Assembly (NCBI GenBank): GCA_009777335.1
Contig: WRMC01000006.1
Span: forward strand, 59,473 to 123,472
Direction: 5' to 3'
DNA: 64,000 bases
Origin: Treponema sp.
GTDB taxonomy: Bacteria > Spirochaetota > Spirochaetia > Treponematales > Breznakiellaceae
The notes under the pieces are model-generated. The model saw nothing but the letters and a program-made list of their open reading frames with translations, searched no databases and had not been told where the DNA came from. Made by a program: the position numbers and the translations under genes. Of the stretch, positions 51,975-62,213 are shown one piece after another. The first letter of the stretch is position 1. Each line of letters starts with the position of its first letter.

Positions 51975-53057
51975 ATGTCAAACTACGAAACCTATCCCCT
52001 TTGGAATCCCCGCCTCCCTTACCCCTCAGAAAACGAAATGCCCTTCCCCCAGGGGATGGGCCACATCCTGGCCCACGACGGCCGGGTGGACATCCTTCCC
52101 TTCCTCCATGATGTGTCCATCGCCGCCTTTGAAGGCCGGATTTATCTGGCCTGGTATAACTCCACCGATGCGGAGATCTGGGGCTCTTCGCTGATCCGGG
52201 GAAGAAGCTCCGCCGACGGGGGAAACAGCTGGTCAGAACCCTATACGGTGGCGGGAAGGATAGATTCATCGGAGGAGCACTTTGTGCCGGTGAACCTTTT
52301 TCCCCGCCGGGGGGTCCTCCACGCCACGGTCACCGAGATGGCGGGGAAAAACATGACCACGGGGCTCCATCTTTTTACCCGGGGGGCCGGCGATAATGAC
52401 TGGACCTTTACAGCCCGGATAGGGGAGGGCTTTATCTGCAACACGGTCCCCCAGCTAATGGACAACGGCAACTACCTGTCCCCGGCCTGGATGCCCATGA
52501 AGCAGGAGACCCCTGCCTTTCCGGCGGCCCTGATCAGCCAGGGGGATGATATCGCCAAACCCTGGCGCTGCCGCTTCTTCTACGACCCCCTCCATCCCCA
52601 GGCAGTGAGGATCCGCTGTCCCGAAACCACCTTCAGCCTCAAGGGCCCCCAGATTACCGCCTATGTCCGGAACGACGAGGGGCCTTCCTATGTCTTTCAA
52701 AGCAATGACTACGCCGAGACCTGGAAGGGGCCCTATATTAACCCCATGACGGTGGGGAACTCCAAGCTCTTTGCGGGGAAGCTCAAGGATGGAAGGAACT
52801 ACCTTATCTATAATGCCGACCGGGGCTACTTTATCCGGACCCTCCTGGTCATGGCCGTCTCGGATCCGGGGGAAGGGCAGTACAGCCGGGTCTACAAGAT
52901 CTTCGAAGATGATTCGGCCGACCTGGGCCGGGGTTCCATCTGGTTTTACCCCACGGCCTGCGAAGAGGAGGGCTTCCTCTATGTGGGCTGTACCCTCCAG
53001 GAACCGGGGAACATACGCAGCGCTGTGGCCGCTAAAATACCCACCTCTTCTTTATAG
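51975..53057 (+). CDS. BNR/sialidase-like protein without signal peptide
   Basis: RGRSSADGGNSWSEPYTV and QSNDYAETWKGP Asp-box-like repeats. Confidence 0.75.
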   Translation: MSNYETYPLWNPRLPYPSENEMPFPQGMGHILAHDGRVDILPFLHDVSIAAFEGRIYLAWYNSTDAEIWGSSLIRGRSSADGGNSWSEPYTVAGRIDSSEEHFVPVNLFPRRGVLHATVTEMAGKNMTTGLHLFTRGAGDNDWTFTARIGEGFICNTVPQLMDNGNYLSPAWMPMKQETPAFPAALISQGDDIAKPWRCRFFYDPLHPQAVRIRCPETTFSLKGPQITAYVRNDEGPSYVFQSNDYAETWKGPYINPMTVGNSKLFAGKLKDGRNYLIYNADRGYFIRTLLVMAVSDPGEGQYSRVYKIFEDDSADLGRGSIWFYPTACEEEGFLYVGCTLQEPGNIRSAVAAKIPTSSL

Positions 53058-53069
53058 AGGCTCTTCCCT

Positions 53070-54026
53070 CTAGGGCCCCGCAACCTGGCTGAGGAGGGGC
53101 TGGGAGGCCCTCCACCGTTTAAGGTTCTCGAACCATACCCCCATGATGGCCCCGTAGACGGCCCCGAACTCCTCGCCCCCCGCCCTATGGGGGGTGATGA
53201 GGGCGTTTTTAATACCCCAAAGGCGGTGTTCCGGCGGCAGGGGCTCCGGGTCCGTCACATACAAACCGGCCCCCCCCAGATGACCCCCTTCCAGGGCTTC
53301 GCAGAGGGCCTCGGTGTCCACCGCCGTCCCCCGGCCCACGTTGAGCAGGAGGCTCCCCTTTTTCATGAGGCCAATCCGCCGGCGGTCAAAGAGGCCCGCC
53401 GACTGGGCATTATTGGGAAGGCAGAGGGCGGTGATATCCATCCGGGGAAGGATCTCGTCCAGATCCTCCAAACCCAAAAGGGCCTTGAGGTAGCCGGGCT
53501 TTTCCCCCTGGGTCCGTTTAATCCCCCAGACCTGGGCTCCCAGGACGGCCATCTTCTGGCCATACTGGCCCCCTATGTCCCCCAGGCCCACCACCAGGAC
53601 CGAAGCCCCGGCGATGATCCCCACGGGACCCGCGTTCTCCCAGACCCGCTGGGCCTGCTGGTCCCGGTAGTGGTGGAGCCTCTTCATGAGGGTAAAGCTC
53701 ATCCCCACCAGGTATTCAGAGATGACCCCCCCAAAGGCCCCCGAGGCGGAACAGAGCTGGGCCCCCTGGGGCAGAAGCCCCGGGACTATATAGGGGTCAT
53801 AACCGGCGGTCCCTAGCTGGAGCCAGGCCAGGTTCTTGCATAGGGCAAGCTCCTGGGGCCGGGGGTTCCCCCAGATGATATGGGCCCTCTGGAGCTCCTC
53901 CTCCTTGGGGGGGGAGTTTTCGCCATACATGATCTCGAAATCCGGAGCCAGGGCTTCAAGCTCCCTCCGGTACTCGGGGAGCATGGTTTTGAGGATGAGG
54001 AGGCTCGGTCTTTCCCCCCTAGCCAT
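53070..54026 (-). CDS. D-2-hydroxyacid dehydrogenase
   Basis: VLVVGLGDIGGQYGQKMAVLGAQVWGI; NVGRGTAVDTEAL; start placed at MARGERPSLLILK, overlapping the GH9 stop by 8 bp. Confidence 0.88.
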   Translation of the reverse strand: MARGERPSLLILKTMLPEYRRELEALAPDFEIMYGENSPPKEEELQRAHIIWGNPRPQELALCKNLAWLQLGTAGYDPYIVPGLLPQGAQLCSASGAFGGVISEYLVGMSFTLMKRLHHYRDQQAQRVWENAGPVGIIAGASVLVVGLGDIGGQYGQKMAVLGAQVWGIKRTQGEKPGYLKALLGLEDLDEILPRMDITALCLPNNAQSAGLFDRRRIGLMKKGSLLLNVGRGTAVDTEALCEALEGGHLGGAGLYVTDPEPLPPEHRLWGIKNALITPHRAGGEEFGAVYGAIMGVWFENLKRWRASQPLLSQVAGP

Positions 54027-56358
54027 GGATGCCCCTATAGGTCTTGGCGATGCTCCACATGAGCCGGGCGGTGCTGCAGACCCAGATTTCCTTATAGGTG
54101 CAATTATTCTGCATGGGCATATAGGGCTCATCCTCGTCCTCGAAGGTCTGGAAACCCACGGGGACCGAACCCACGGGCATCCCCGCCAGGCCCCCGTAGA
54201 GGGGCGGGTAATCGTAGCCTTCACCGTACATGGTGCTGTAGGCAAAGGGGTTCATCCCCAGGGTGTATTCCAGCTGCCGGACCGCCAGATCGTAGAGGGA
54301 GCGGTCCTTGTAGTACTCCGCCAGGATGAAGACATTCTTGGCCTTGCTCAATAGGGTGGTATGGAAGCCCCTAAACTGGTAGCAGACCGGAAAGCGGCGG
54401 AGGAAGTGGGTCTCGCTCAGCTTAATCCCCTGGTGAAGCTGCCGGTTGTATTCCTCCAGGGTGGGGCTCCCTATGGCCCTGTTCCCCTCGTGGGAGAGGT
54501 TGGCAAACTCGGTGTTGTCTATCTCGTAGACCCCCGAGGGGAGGATATCGTAGGGGGCCATCACATGGGCGGTCTCGGTGATAAAGTCCCGGTAGGCGTC
54601 CACGCATTGCCGCCAGAGGGGGGCTTCTTCGTGCTGGGGAGCATCGGTAAGAAGGAGGATGAAACCTTCCATAAAGAAGTGCTCGTAGCTCCGGTGGTAA
54701 AAGCTGATGGGCCGGGTCTTCTTCCGGTCCTCGAAAAAATAGCCGTGGAGGGGGATGCTAAAATCCTGCCGCCGCTCCAGCTGCTGGCACTGGGAGAGCT
54801 GCCGGGCCCGGTGGGCGGCGGCCTTGAGGAAGCGCTCCTCCCCGGTAACCCGGTAGAGCATGGCGGCGGCGGCACAGCCCAGGGCTATCCGCTCGGACAT
54901 GAGGCTGTTGTCGGTGGAAGACTCCAGGGTCTCTTCCCCAAAGTAAAAATCTTCTATGGCGCACTTGATGCACCAGTCGTAGAACATCTTGTCCCATTCA
55001 TAAAACTTGGCCCCATAAGCACAGGTGTAGGAGGCGGTGTAATTATGAATCGCCGTTTTGAGGGCCTCCCCGGTCATGTCATCCTTGTCCCCCCGAAAGT
55101 TCTTGGTCCATAAGCTCTTGGTCAGGTGGGTGTGGCGGTAGCCGTCCCCAAAGCGGGTCCGCATGGCCCAGTTAAGACCCCAGCGGGCCTCTTCCAGGAC
55201 CCGTTCCGAAAGTTCCGGCTCGCTCTCTTTGGTGGCATCCCCCAGGTCGAGCATGGCCACGATGATGTCGCAGGTCTTGTCTATGGCCTGGGAAAGATCC
55301 GCCGCATCGTGCCAGCCCCCATGGATGGGAAGGGTCCGGCCGTCGGGGTGCTGGCTATAGGTGTCCAGGTGACATTCGATGTGGAGCCCCGGCACCTCAA
55401 AGCCGCAGCGCTCGGCAAAGAAAAAGTTGAGGGTCTTCCAGGCGGCCCCCAGGTAGGCATCGTTCCCAATGGCAAAGAACCCCGAAGAGAGGGGCCCCGC
55501 TTGGATTGTATAAAAGCCCGGAGTCTTAAACTCCGAAAAGTCCAGCTTCTTAAAGCCCTGGTCCAGGGCTTCTGCCTTTCCGCTAAAGACCGTCTTCCCC
55601 CCCGCATCGGCGAGGCTAAAGCTGTCTTCCCTAAGGTTCTGCACCAGGGCCTCTTTTTTGGCCTCCGCCAGATAGCCGCTGTGACAGTAGGCGATGGAAT
55701 CCCGGTTAAGATCCCAGCCCTTGGTTTTTTCCGGCTCCACCACTTCCAGCTTAAAATCGTCGATGTATATGGACATCTCTTCGCTGGCATTCATCAGGGA
55801 GCCGTGGATAAGGGTGTAGAAGTTAAAGCCCGTGGCCTTGTCCCTATAGATGTCGGGGAACTCCCAGATCACCTGGGTCCACTGACCGGGAACCACATCG
55901 GCGTGGTGGAAGCCATCGAAGCGCCCCGGGGCGGGCATGATTTTCTCCCCCTCGTTATGGAATGAGATGATGACAAAGTTCGATGCAAAGCCCGGGGAGT
56001 CCACGTAGGTCCAGAATGAAAGGCGGTTATACTCCCGCAGATCCTCCCCCTCCAGGGGATAAAAGAAGCCCGGCTGGGCATAGGCCCGGTTGGTGGGTTT
56101 TTTCACCCCCGTGGAGGTAGGGGTATCGAGCCTGATGCTCCCCTTGCCGCTATGGCTGTGGGCCAGGTCCAGGTGCAAGGTACCGGGGCCGTTATTGTGG
56201 AGGAAGGGGAACTGCTTTTGGATCTCCATGTCCCGGACCTTCTTTACCGGCTTGGCGGCCCACCGCGGAAAGGCCCCCCCCTTAGGATCCGCTTCCATGG
56301 GCCGCCGGATCATACGGCTCTTCTTCAACTGGTCTTCCAGGGGCTGGTACATGCTCAC
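54019..56358 (-). CDS. Glycoside hydrolase family 9 protein
   Basis: IHGGWHDAADLSQAID (catalytic DxxD region); C-terminal LGMNPF...NNCTYKEIWV. Confidence 0.88.
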   Translation of the reverse strand: MSMYQPLEDQLKKSRMIRRPMEADPKGGAFPRWAAKPVKKVRDMEIQKQFPFLHNNGPGTLHLDLAHSHSGKGSIRLDTPTSTGVKKPTNRAYAQPGFFYPLEGEDLREYNRLSFWTYVDSPGFASNFVIISFHNEGEKIMPAPGRFDGFHHADVVPGQWTQVIWEFPDIYRDKATGFNFYTLIHGSLMNASEEMSIYIDDFKLEVVEPEKTKGWDLNRDSIAYCHSGYLAEAKKEALVQNLREDSFSLADAGGKTVFSGKAEALDQGFKKLDFSEFKTPGFYTIQAGPLSSGFFAIGNDAYLGAAWKTLNFFFAERCGFEVPGLHIECHLDTYSQHPDGRTLPIHGGWHDAADLSQAIDKTCDIIVAMLDLGDATKESEPELSERVLEEARWGLNWAMRTRFGDGYRHTHLTKSLWTKNFRGDKDDMTGEALKTAIHNYTASYTCAYGAKFYEWDKMFYDWCIKCAIEDFYFGEETLESSTDNSLMSERIALGCAAAAMLYRVTGEERFLKAAAHRARQLSQCQQLERRQDFSIPLHGYFFEDRKKTRPISFYHRSYEHFFMEGFILLLTDAPQHEEAPLWRQCVDAYRDFITETAHVMAPYDILPSGVYEIDNTEFANLSHEGNRAIGSPTLEEYNRQLHQGIKLSETHFLRRFPVCYQFRGFHTTLLSKAKNVFILAEYYKDRSLYDLAVRQLEYTLGMNPFAYSTMYGEGYDYPPLYGGLAGMPVGSVPVGFQTFEDEDEPYMPMQNNCTYKEIWVCSTARLMWSIAKTYRGIHG

Positions 56359-56378
56359 CTTCCTTTTTTTTGTTCATT

Positions 56379-56492
56379 GTTAAATGGAAAATCAGTTTCC
56401 ATTTAACTTCCGCTAAAAAATGCACTTTTCAATGCTTTAGTATTGAAAAGTGCAAGTTAAAGGAAGCAAGCAACCGGCTTGCTTCGTTTAAC
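56379..56492. repeat. Three consecutive near-perfect hairpins in a divergent promoter region
   Basis: GTTAAATGGAAA/TTTCCATTTAAC (56379-56407), TGCACTTTTCAAT/ATTGAAAAGTGCA (56421-56454), GTTAAAgGAAGCAAGC/GCTTGCTTCgTTTAAC (56456-56492). Confidence 0.9.
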
Positions 56493-56575
56493 CATTATAT
56501 GGCTCAAATTTTTTATAGCCAAGGGCCGTTTATAAGCATATACTTATCGTAGACAATTTTCCTTGGAGGAATCAC

Positions 56576-59500
56576 ATGAAGGGGAACAATAATAGATTTT
56601 TCGGCCCCCTGGGGCTATTATTCCTGGCGGCTTTCTTTTTCCTTTCCTGCGGCTCCTCCGCCGGGCCCGACCCAGCCCATGTGGCCGCCCACTCGGCCGG
56701 AATCCTGGGCCGCACCGAGCCCATCCGGATCGAATTTACCCAGCCCCAGGACAGCAGCATAGAGCTTCCCGCCAATGCCTTCAGCCTCCGGCCGGCGGCC
56801 CCGGGGACCCTCTCCTGGCAGAACGATTACACCCTGGTCTTTACCCCCCAGGAGCCCCTGCGGCCCAACCAGCGCTATAGGGCCCGGGTCAACCTTCCCG
56901 AAGTCCCCTCCTTTAGTTTTGAGTTCATGAGCGCCCCTCCCTTGTTTGCAATCCACCTGGACCCCATCCGCATTGGCCCCGAGGATGAGATTACCCTCTC
57001 GGGGGTCCTGCTTTTGGACAGCGATGCGGATCTTACCCGGATCGCCTCGGTCCTTAGCTCCCGGGAGCTGGGGAGCCCCCGGTGGACCCACGAAAACGGG
57101 ACCCACCGCTTTTACTTTGAAGGAATCCAGCGGGGCCAGGTAAGCCGCACCGCCGAACTTAACTGGAACGGCCGGGCCTTAGGGATCTCTGAGCGGGGCT
57201 TTACCACCGTCATGATCCCGGGGGCCGAACACTTTGAACTTCTGGGACTTAACCACGAGAATGGGATCATCGAAGTATCCTTCTCTTCCCCCATCCCCGC
57301 CCATACGGACCTGCGGGGTTTTATCACCCTTTCGGGGAGAAGCGATGTGCGCTACACCCTGGAGGGAAACATCATTCGCATCTACGGAGACAACGCCGGG
57401 GGCTTTAGTCCCGGGACCGAACTGGTCATCCAGGACCTGGAGGATGTCCACGGGAACCGCCTGGCTATTCCGGTTCAGTTTACCGTCTCGGATCGCTGGG
57501 AGCTGCCGGAGATCCGCTTTCCCGGGAGCGGGACCATCCTACCCTCCAGCCAGGGGACCAACCTGGTCCTGGAAACCCGGAATGTCTCGGGGGTCATCGT
57601 CGAGGCCTTTCATATCTACGGGGACAATATGTTCCAGTTCCTTCAGATTAATGCCATGTCGGGAGAACGGGAACTGGACCGGGTAGGGGAGCCCGTCTGG
57701 TCGGCGGCCATAGACTTCCCCTGGGATCCCATGGACCAGAACCGCTGGGTCCGCCGGGGCCTGGACCTAAGCGAACTCAGCCGGGCCCACCCGGGGGGCA
57801 TGTTCAGAATCCGGGTGAGCTTTAGGCCCCGCCATGTCCACTATGAGTGCACCGTGGGCCATGGGGACTTTTCCAACCGGGAGTTCCCCGACGATACCCT
57901 GCCCCCCTACTTTACCGCCGGGGAGCAGAGCTTCTGGAACCAATGGTCCTCCAGCCCCAACTTTAACTGGAGCGAGTGGAACAGCCGCCGCAGTGACCCC
58001 TGCCACCCTGCTTTCTATCACCCCAACTACAACCGGAACGCCGTCATAGGGCGGAATGTCCATATCTCCAACCTGGGGCTATTGGCCCGAAGGACCCTGG
58101 AGGGGGACTGGGCTGTGGTCACCACCAACCTCATTAGTGCCCAGCCTTCGCCCAATACGGAATTCTTTGTCTACAATTTCCAGGGCCGCCTCCTCTATCA
58201 GGGCAGGACCTGGGCCGACGGCATGGCCCGGATCCCCGCCTCCTTGACCGCCGAAATGAGGAGCGGGTCCCGGCTCTTTATCATCGCCCAGAATAATCTG
58301 GGCCGGGCCTACCTGCGCATTAACGATTCTTTGGCCCTGACGGTAAGCCACTTCGATGTGTCCGGGGGCTCCCCCACCTCGGGGCTCCGGGGGCTCATCT
58401 ACGGGGAGCGGGGGGTCTGGCGGCCCGGGGATGATATCTTCCTCACCTTCCTCCTCTCGGATCCCCAGGGGACCCTGCCGGCCAACCACCCGGTCAACTT
58501 CGAGCTCATCGACCCCAGAGGCCGGGAAGTGATCAGCCGCAGCTACAGTTCCTCGGTGGACGGCTTTTATCCCATCAGCGTCTCCACCGCCCCCGATGCA
58601 CCCACCGGCGATTACCTGGCCCGGGTCCGGGTGGGGGGCAGCGTCTTTAGCCGCAGCCTCAAAGTCGAAACGGTGATGCCCAACCGCCTCAAGATGGACC
58701 TGGACTTTGGGGATGCGGGCTTTATTAGGAGCGGCACCCAGGAAGTAAGCCTCGAATCGGAATGGCTCTTTGGGGCCCCCGCCCCGGGCCTCCGGGCCGA
58801 TATCTCGGTGAGCTTTAGGGACGTGGAAACCAGCTTTGCCGACTTCCCCGATTTTTCCTTTAGAGATTTTTCCCGGACCGTCTCTACGGAACGGCAGAAT
58901 GTCTGGGAGGGAACCCTGGACCAAAGCGGCCGGGCGGTCTTTCCCATGCGATTAAACCCCGGGAACAATGTCCCCGGCCGGGTGAGCGTCCAGTTCCTGA
59001 CCCGGGTCTTTGAACCCTCGGGGGTCTTTTCCTCCGAACAGATCAGCATCGATTATTCCCCCTACAGCCGCTACACCGGCATCAGGCTCCCCCGGGGGGA
59101 TGCCGCCCGGGGCATGCTCCTGACCGACATAGACCACACCGCCGAGATCGTGGTGGTCGACGAAGAGGGGGCCCTGGTCCAGGGGAACCTGGAACTGAGC
59201 GCGGCCATCTATAAATTATCCTGGCGCTGGTGGTGGGAGATGGGCTCCGGCGAGGCCGCCGATATCGCCAGCACGCTTTCCCGGAACCCCATAAGCCGGT
59301 CCTCGGTGACCGCCGTCAACGGCCGGGCCTCCTGGAACTTTAGGATCAACTACCCCGACTGGGGCCGCTACATGATCATCGTCCAGGACCGCAACGGGGG
59401 CCATGCGGCAGCCCAGATAGTCTACATAGACTGGCCGGGCTGGGCAGGGAGACCCCAGGAGGGCGGGGCGGGTGCCATGCTCTCCCTCACCACCTCCCAG

Positions 59501-62134
59501 AACAGCTACAGCACCGGGGAAAGGATAGAAGTGAGCTTCCCCTCCAACAGGGAGGCCCAGGCCCTGGTAAGCATAGAGAAGGGGGGCGAGATCATCCGCA
59601 GCGAGTGGATCCAGTGCCAGGAGGGGCAGACCATCTTTGAATTTGCCGCCGAGCCCTCCATGGTCCCCAATGTCTATGTCCATGTGAGCCTCTTCCAGCC
59701 CCATCTTCAAACTCAAAATGATCTTCCCATCCGGCTCTATGGCATCGTACCGGTGATGATCCAGGACCCCATGACGGTCTTGAGCCCCCTCATCCGGGCC
59801 CCCGAGGTCTGGGAGGCCGAGTCGACGGTCTCCTTTACGGTGAGGGAGCAGAACGGAAGGCCCATGGCCTATACGGTGGCGGTGGTGGACGAGGGCCTTT
59901 TGGGCCTTACCCGCCACACCCTCCCCAACCCCCGGAGCACCTTCTTTGCCCGGGAAGCCTCATTTTTAAGAACCTGGGATCTCTTTTCCGAAGTTATCGG
60001 TGCCTATTCGGGGAGGCTCGAAACCCTCCTGGCCATAGGGGGGAGCGACGATATCCCCCTGGATAGCATGAAGGAGACCCAGCGCTTTAGACCCGTGGTG
60101 CGCTTCTTTGGCCCCTTCGAGATAGGGCCCAACCAGGAGAAGACCGAAACCTTTGACCTTCCCCCCTATGTGGGAGCTCTGCGGATCATGGTCCTCGCCG
60201 CATCCTCCAGTGATGAATCCCGGGCCATGGGCTCCCAGCGGGCTTATGGCACCGCCGAAACTTCCGTGAGGGTCACCTCGGACCTCATGGTCTTTGCCAC
60301 CCTTCCCCGGGTCCTTTCTCCCAATGACGAAGTGGAGGTTCCGGTCTTTGTGAACTCCCATGTGGAGGGGAGGCGCAGCGTCCGGGTCCAGCTGGCCCTG
60401 GAAGGGGCGGAAGTTATAGGAAGCAGCGTCCAGGATATTAACTTTGAAGGGGCAGGGGAGCAGATGATCCGCTTTAGGGTCCGGGCCCCGGCAAACCCGG
60501 GGGCCATGGAAGTGAGGGCCCAGGCCAGTTCGGCGGGGCTTAAGACCGCCACTCATGTGACCGAGCTGGAAGTCCGGTCCACCGAAATCCCCGTGACCCT
60601 TTCTGAGTATGTCTTCCTCAACCCCGGAGAGACCTGGGAGGGGATCATCAACTTCCCCGGCCGGGAAGGGACCAACAGCCTCAGCGCCGAGTTCTCCCGG
60701 CTGCCTCCGATTAACCTCGAGTCCCGGCTGGACTTCCTTATCCGCTATCCCCATGGCTGTCTGGAGCAGGTCACCTCGGGACTCTTCCCCCAGCTTTACC
60801 TGGACATGGTCATGGACCTAAGCCCCGAACGGAGGGCCCAGATCCGCACCAATGTCACCGATGGGATAGAGAAGCTCTACGGCTACCAGGTCTCTTCCGG
60901 GGGCTTTGCCTACTGGTCCGGGGAATCGATCCCCCATGACTGGGGAAGTTCCTATGTGGGCCACTTCCTCCTGGAGGCCCGGCGCCTGGGCTATCCGGTC
61001 CGGGACTCGGTAATCCAGGATTGGATCCATTATCAGAGGGATAGGGCCGCGGTCTGGCAGGCCAGGAACACCTCCTTTAGTTATACCGAACAGGCCTATA
61101 GGCTCTTTACGATAGCCCTCGCCGGGGACCCGGACCTGGGGGCCATGAACCGCTTAAGGTCCCACATGGTCCAGCCCGGGCAGGTACCCCTCCAGGCCCA
61201 GTGGCGTCTAGCCACCGCCTACTGGTATGCGGGCCAGCGGGACATAGCCCGAACCATGGCTAGGGCCCTGGACCTGCCCCAGGGGAACTATAGGGAACTT
61301 TCTGCCACCTTTGGTTCCACCCTCAGGGACCGGGCCATGATCCTGGAAACCCTGGTCCTCATGGGGGCCGACCGCTCGGGCCAGGGATTCACCCCCGAGG
61401 AAATCAACCGCACCCGGAGCCTCTTTGAGTCCATCGCATCGGCCCTCTCGGAGAACAACTGGCTTTCTACCCAGGAGACCGCCTATGCCCTGATTGCCAT
61501 CGCCCCCTTCGTGCAAAACAATGCGGGCAGCGGCACCTTGAATGTGGATTATAGTGTAGGCGGCCGAAGCGGCACCAAGAGCTTTAACAGCCCCTCTTCG
61601 GAAGAAGCCTTTGGGGATGCGGCGGGCCTTTCGAGCCCCTACCGCTTTACCAACCGTTCATCTATTCCCGTCTATGTGAAGCTTGTCTCCCGGGGCCTCC
61701 CCGAAGAGGGAAGCGAGCCAGCCCTTTCGGAGGGCCTGGCCCTGAAGGTGGAGTACCGGACCATGGCCGGCCAGGCCTTAGACCCTGCCGCCCTCGTGCC
61801 CGGCCAGGACATGGAAGTGAGGATCACCGTGGGGAACACCCACGGAAATCTGGTAGAAGAGATAGCCCTAGTGGTCCCCGTCCCTGCCTCCTGGGAAATC
61901 ATCAACACCCGGCTGGCCGATGAGGGAACCCGTCCCACCGCCAACTACCGCTACCAGGACATCCGGGACGACCGGGTGATGACCTACTTCAACCTCAACC
62001 GGGGCGCCGAAGTTACCATCAGCTTCATGGTCAACATGACCTACGAAGGCCGCTTCTACCGCCCCGCCATACATGCCTATGCGATGTATGATGAGTCGAT
62101 TAGGGCGCTGATACCGGGGTATAGAGGAGAGTGA
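56576..62134 (+). CDS. Alpha-2-macroglobulin family lipoprotein
   Basis: 1852 aa; lipobox FFFLSCGSS; RGLIYGERGVWRPGDDIFLTFLL; thioester motif YPHGCLEQVTSG at about 60758-60769. Confidence 0.93.
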   Translation: MKGNNNRFFGPLGLLFLAAFFFLSCGSSAGPDPAHVAAHSAGILGRTEPIRIEFTQPQDSSIELPANAFSLRPAAPGTLSWQNDYTLVFTPQEPLRPNQRYRARVNLPEVPSFSFEFMSAPPLFAIHLDPIRIGPEDEITLSGVLLLDSDADLTRIASVLSSRELGSPRWTHENGTHRFYFEGIQRGQVSRTAELNWNGRALGISERGFTTVMIPGAEHFELLGLNHENGIIEVSFSSPIPAHTDLRGFITLSGRSDVRYTLEGNIIRIYGDNAGGFSPGTELVIQDLEDVHGNRLAIPVQFTVSDRWELPEIRFPGSGTILPSSQGTNLVLETRNVSGVIVEAFHIYGDNMFQFLQINAMSGERELDRVGEPVWSAAIDFPWDPMDQNRWVRRGLDLSELSRAHPGGMFRIRVSFRPRHVHYECTVGHGDFSNREFPDDTLPPYFTAGEQSFWNQWSSSPNFNWSEWNSRRSDPCHPAFYHPNYNRNAVIGRNVHISNLGLLARRTLEGDWAVVTTNLISAQPSPNTEFFVYNFQGRLLYQGRTWADGMARIPASLTAEMRSGSRLFIIAQNNLGRAYLRINDSLALTVSHFDVSGGSPTSGLRGLIYGERGVWRPGDDIFLTFLLSDPQGTLPANHPVNFELIDPRGREVISRSYSSSVDGFYPISVSTAPDAPTGDYLARVRVGGSVFSRSLKVETVMPNRLKMDLDFGDAGFIRSGTQEVSLESEWLFGAPAPGLRADISVSFRDVETSFADFPDFSFRDFSRTVSTERQNVWEGTLDQSGRAVFPMRLNPGNNVPGRVSVQFLTRVFEPSGVFSSEQISIDYSPYSRYTGIRLPRGDAARGMLLTDIDHTAEIVVVDEEGALVQGNLELSAAIYKLSWRWWWEMGSGEAADIASTLSRNPISRSSVTAVNGRASWNFRINYPDWGRYMIIVQDRNGGHAAAQIVYIDWPGWAGRPQEGGAGAMLSLTTSQNSYSTGERIEVSFPSNREAQALVSIEKGGEIIRSEWIQCQEGQTIFEFAAEPSMVPNVYVHVSLFQPHLQTQNDLPIRLYGIVPVMIQDPMTVLSPLIRAPEVWEAESTVSFTVREQNGRPMAYTVAVVDEGLLGLTRHTLPNPRSTFFAREASFLRTWDLFSEVIGAYSGRLETLLAIGGSDDIPLDSMKETQRFRPVVRFFGPFEIGPNQEKTETFDLPPYVGALRIMVLAASSSDESRAMGSQRAYGTAETSVRVTSDLMVFATLPRVLSPNDEVEVPVFVNSHVEGRRSVRVQLALEGAEVIGSSVQDINFEGAGEQMIRFRVRAPANPGAMEVRAQASSAGLKTATHVTELEVRSTEIPVTLSEYVFLNPGETWEGIINFPGREGTNSLSAEFSRLPPINLESRLDFLIRYPHGCLEQVTSGLFPQLYLDMVMDLSPERRAQIRTNVTDGIEKLYGYQVSSGGFAYWSGESIPHDWGSSYVGHFLLEARRLGYPVRDSVIQDWIHYQRDRAAVWQARNTSFSYTEQAYRLFTIALAGDPDLGAMNRLRSHMVQPGQVPLQAQWRLATAYWYAGQRDIARTMARALDLPQGNYRELSATFGSTLRDRAMILETLVLMGADRSGQGFTPEEINRTRSLFESIASALSENNWLSTQETAYALIAIAPFVQNNAGSGTLNVDYSVGGRSGTKSFNSPSSEEAFGDAAGLSSPYRFTNRSSIPVYVKLVSRGLPEEGSEPALSEGLALKVEYRTMAGQALDPAALVPGQDMEVRITVGNTHGNLVEEIALVVPVPASWEIINTRLADEGTRPTANYRYQDIRDDRVMTYFNLNRGAEVTISFMVNMTYEGRFYRPAIHAYAMYDESIRALIPGYRGE

Positions 62135-62213
62135 TATTGATAATGATGATATTGGTTAACTGAGTGTATCCAGTGCAGGATGGTAAGATAATTGCACCAA
62201 CAGGGCTATTATT

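Noticed and set aside
55126-55965. 279-aa plus-strand ORF inside the GH9 gene
   Set aside because: Shadow of the well-supported GH9 frame.
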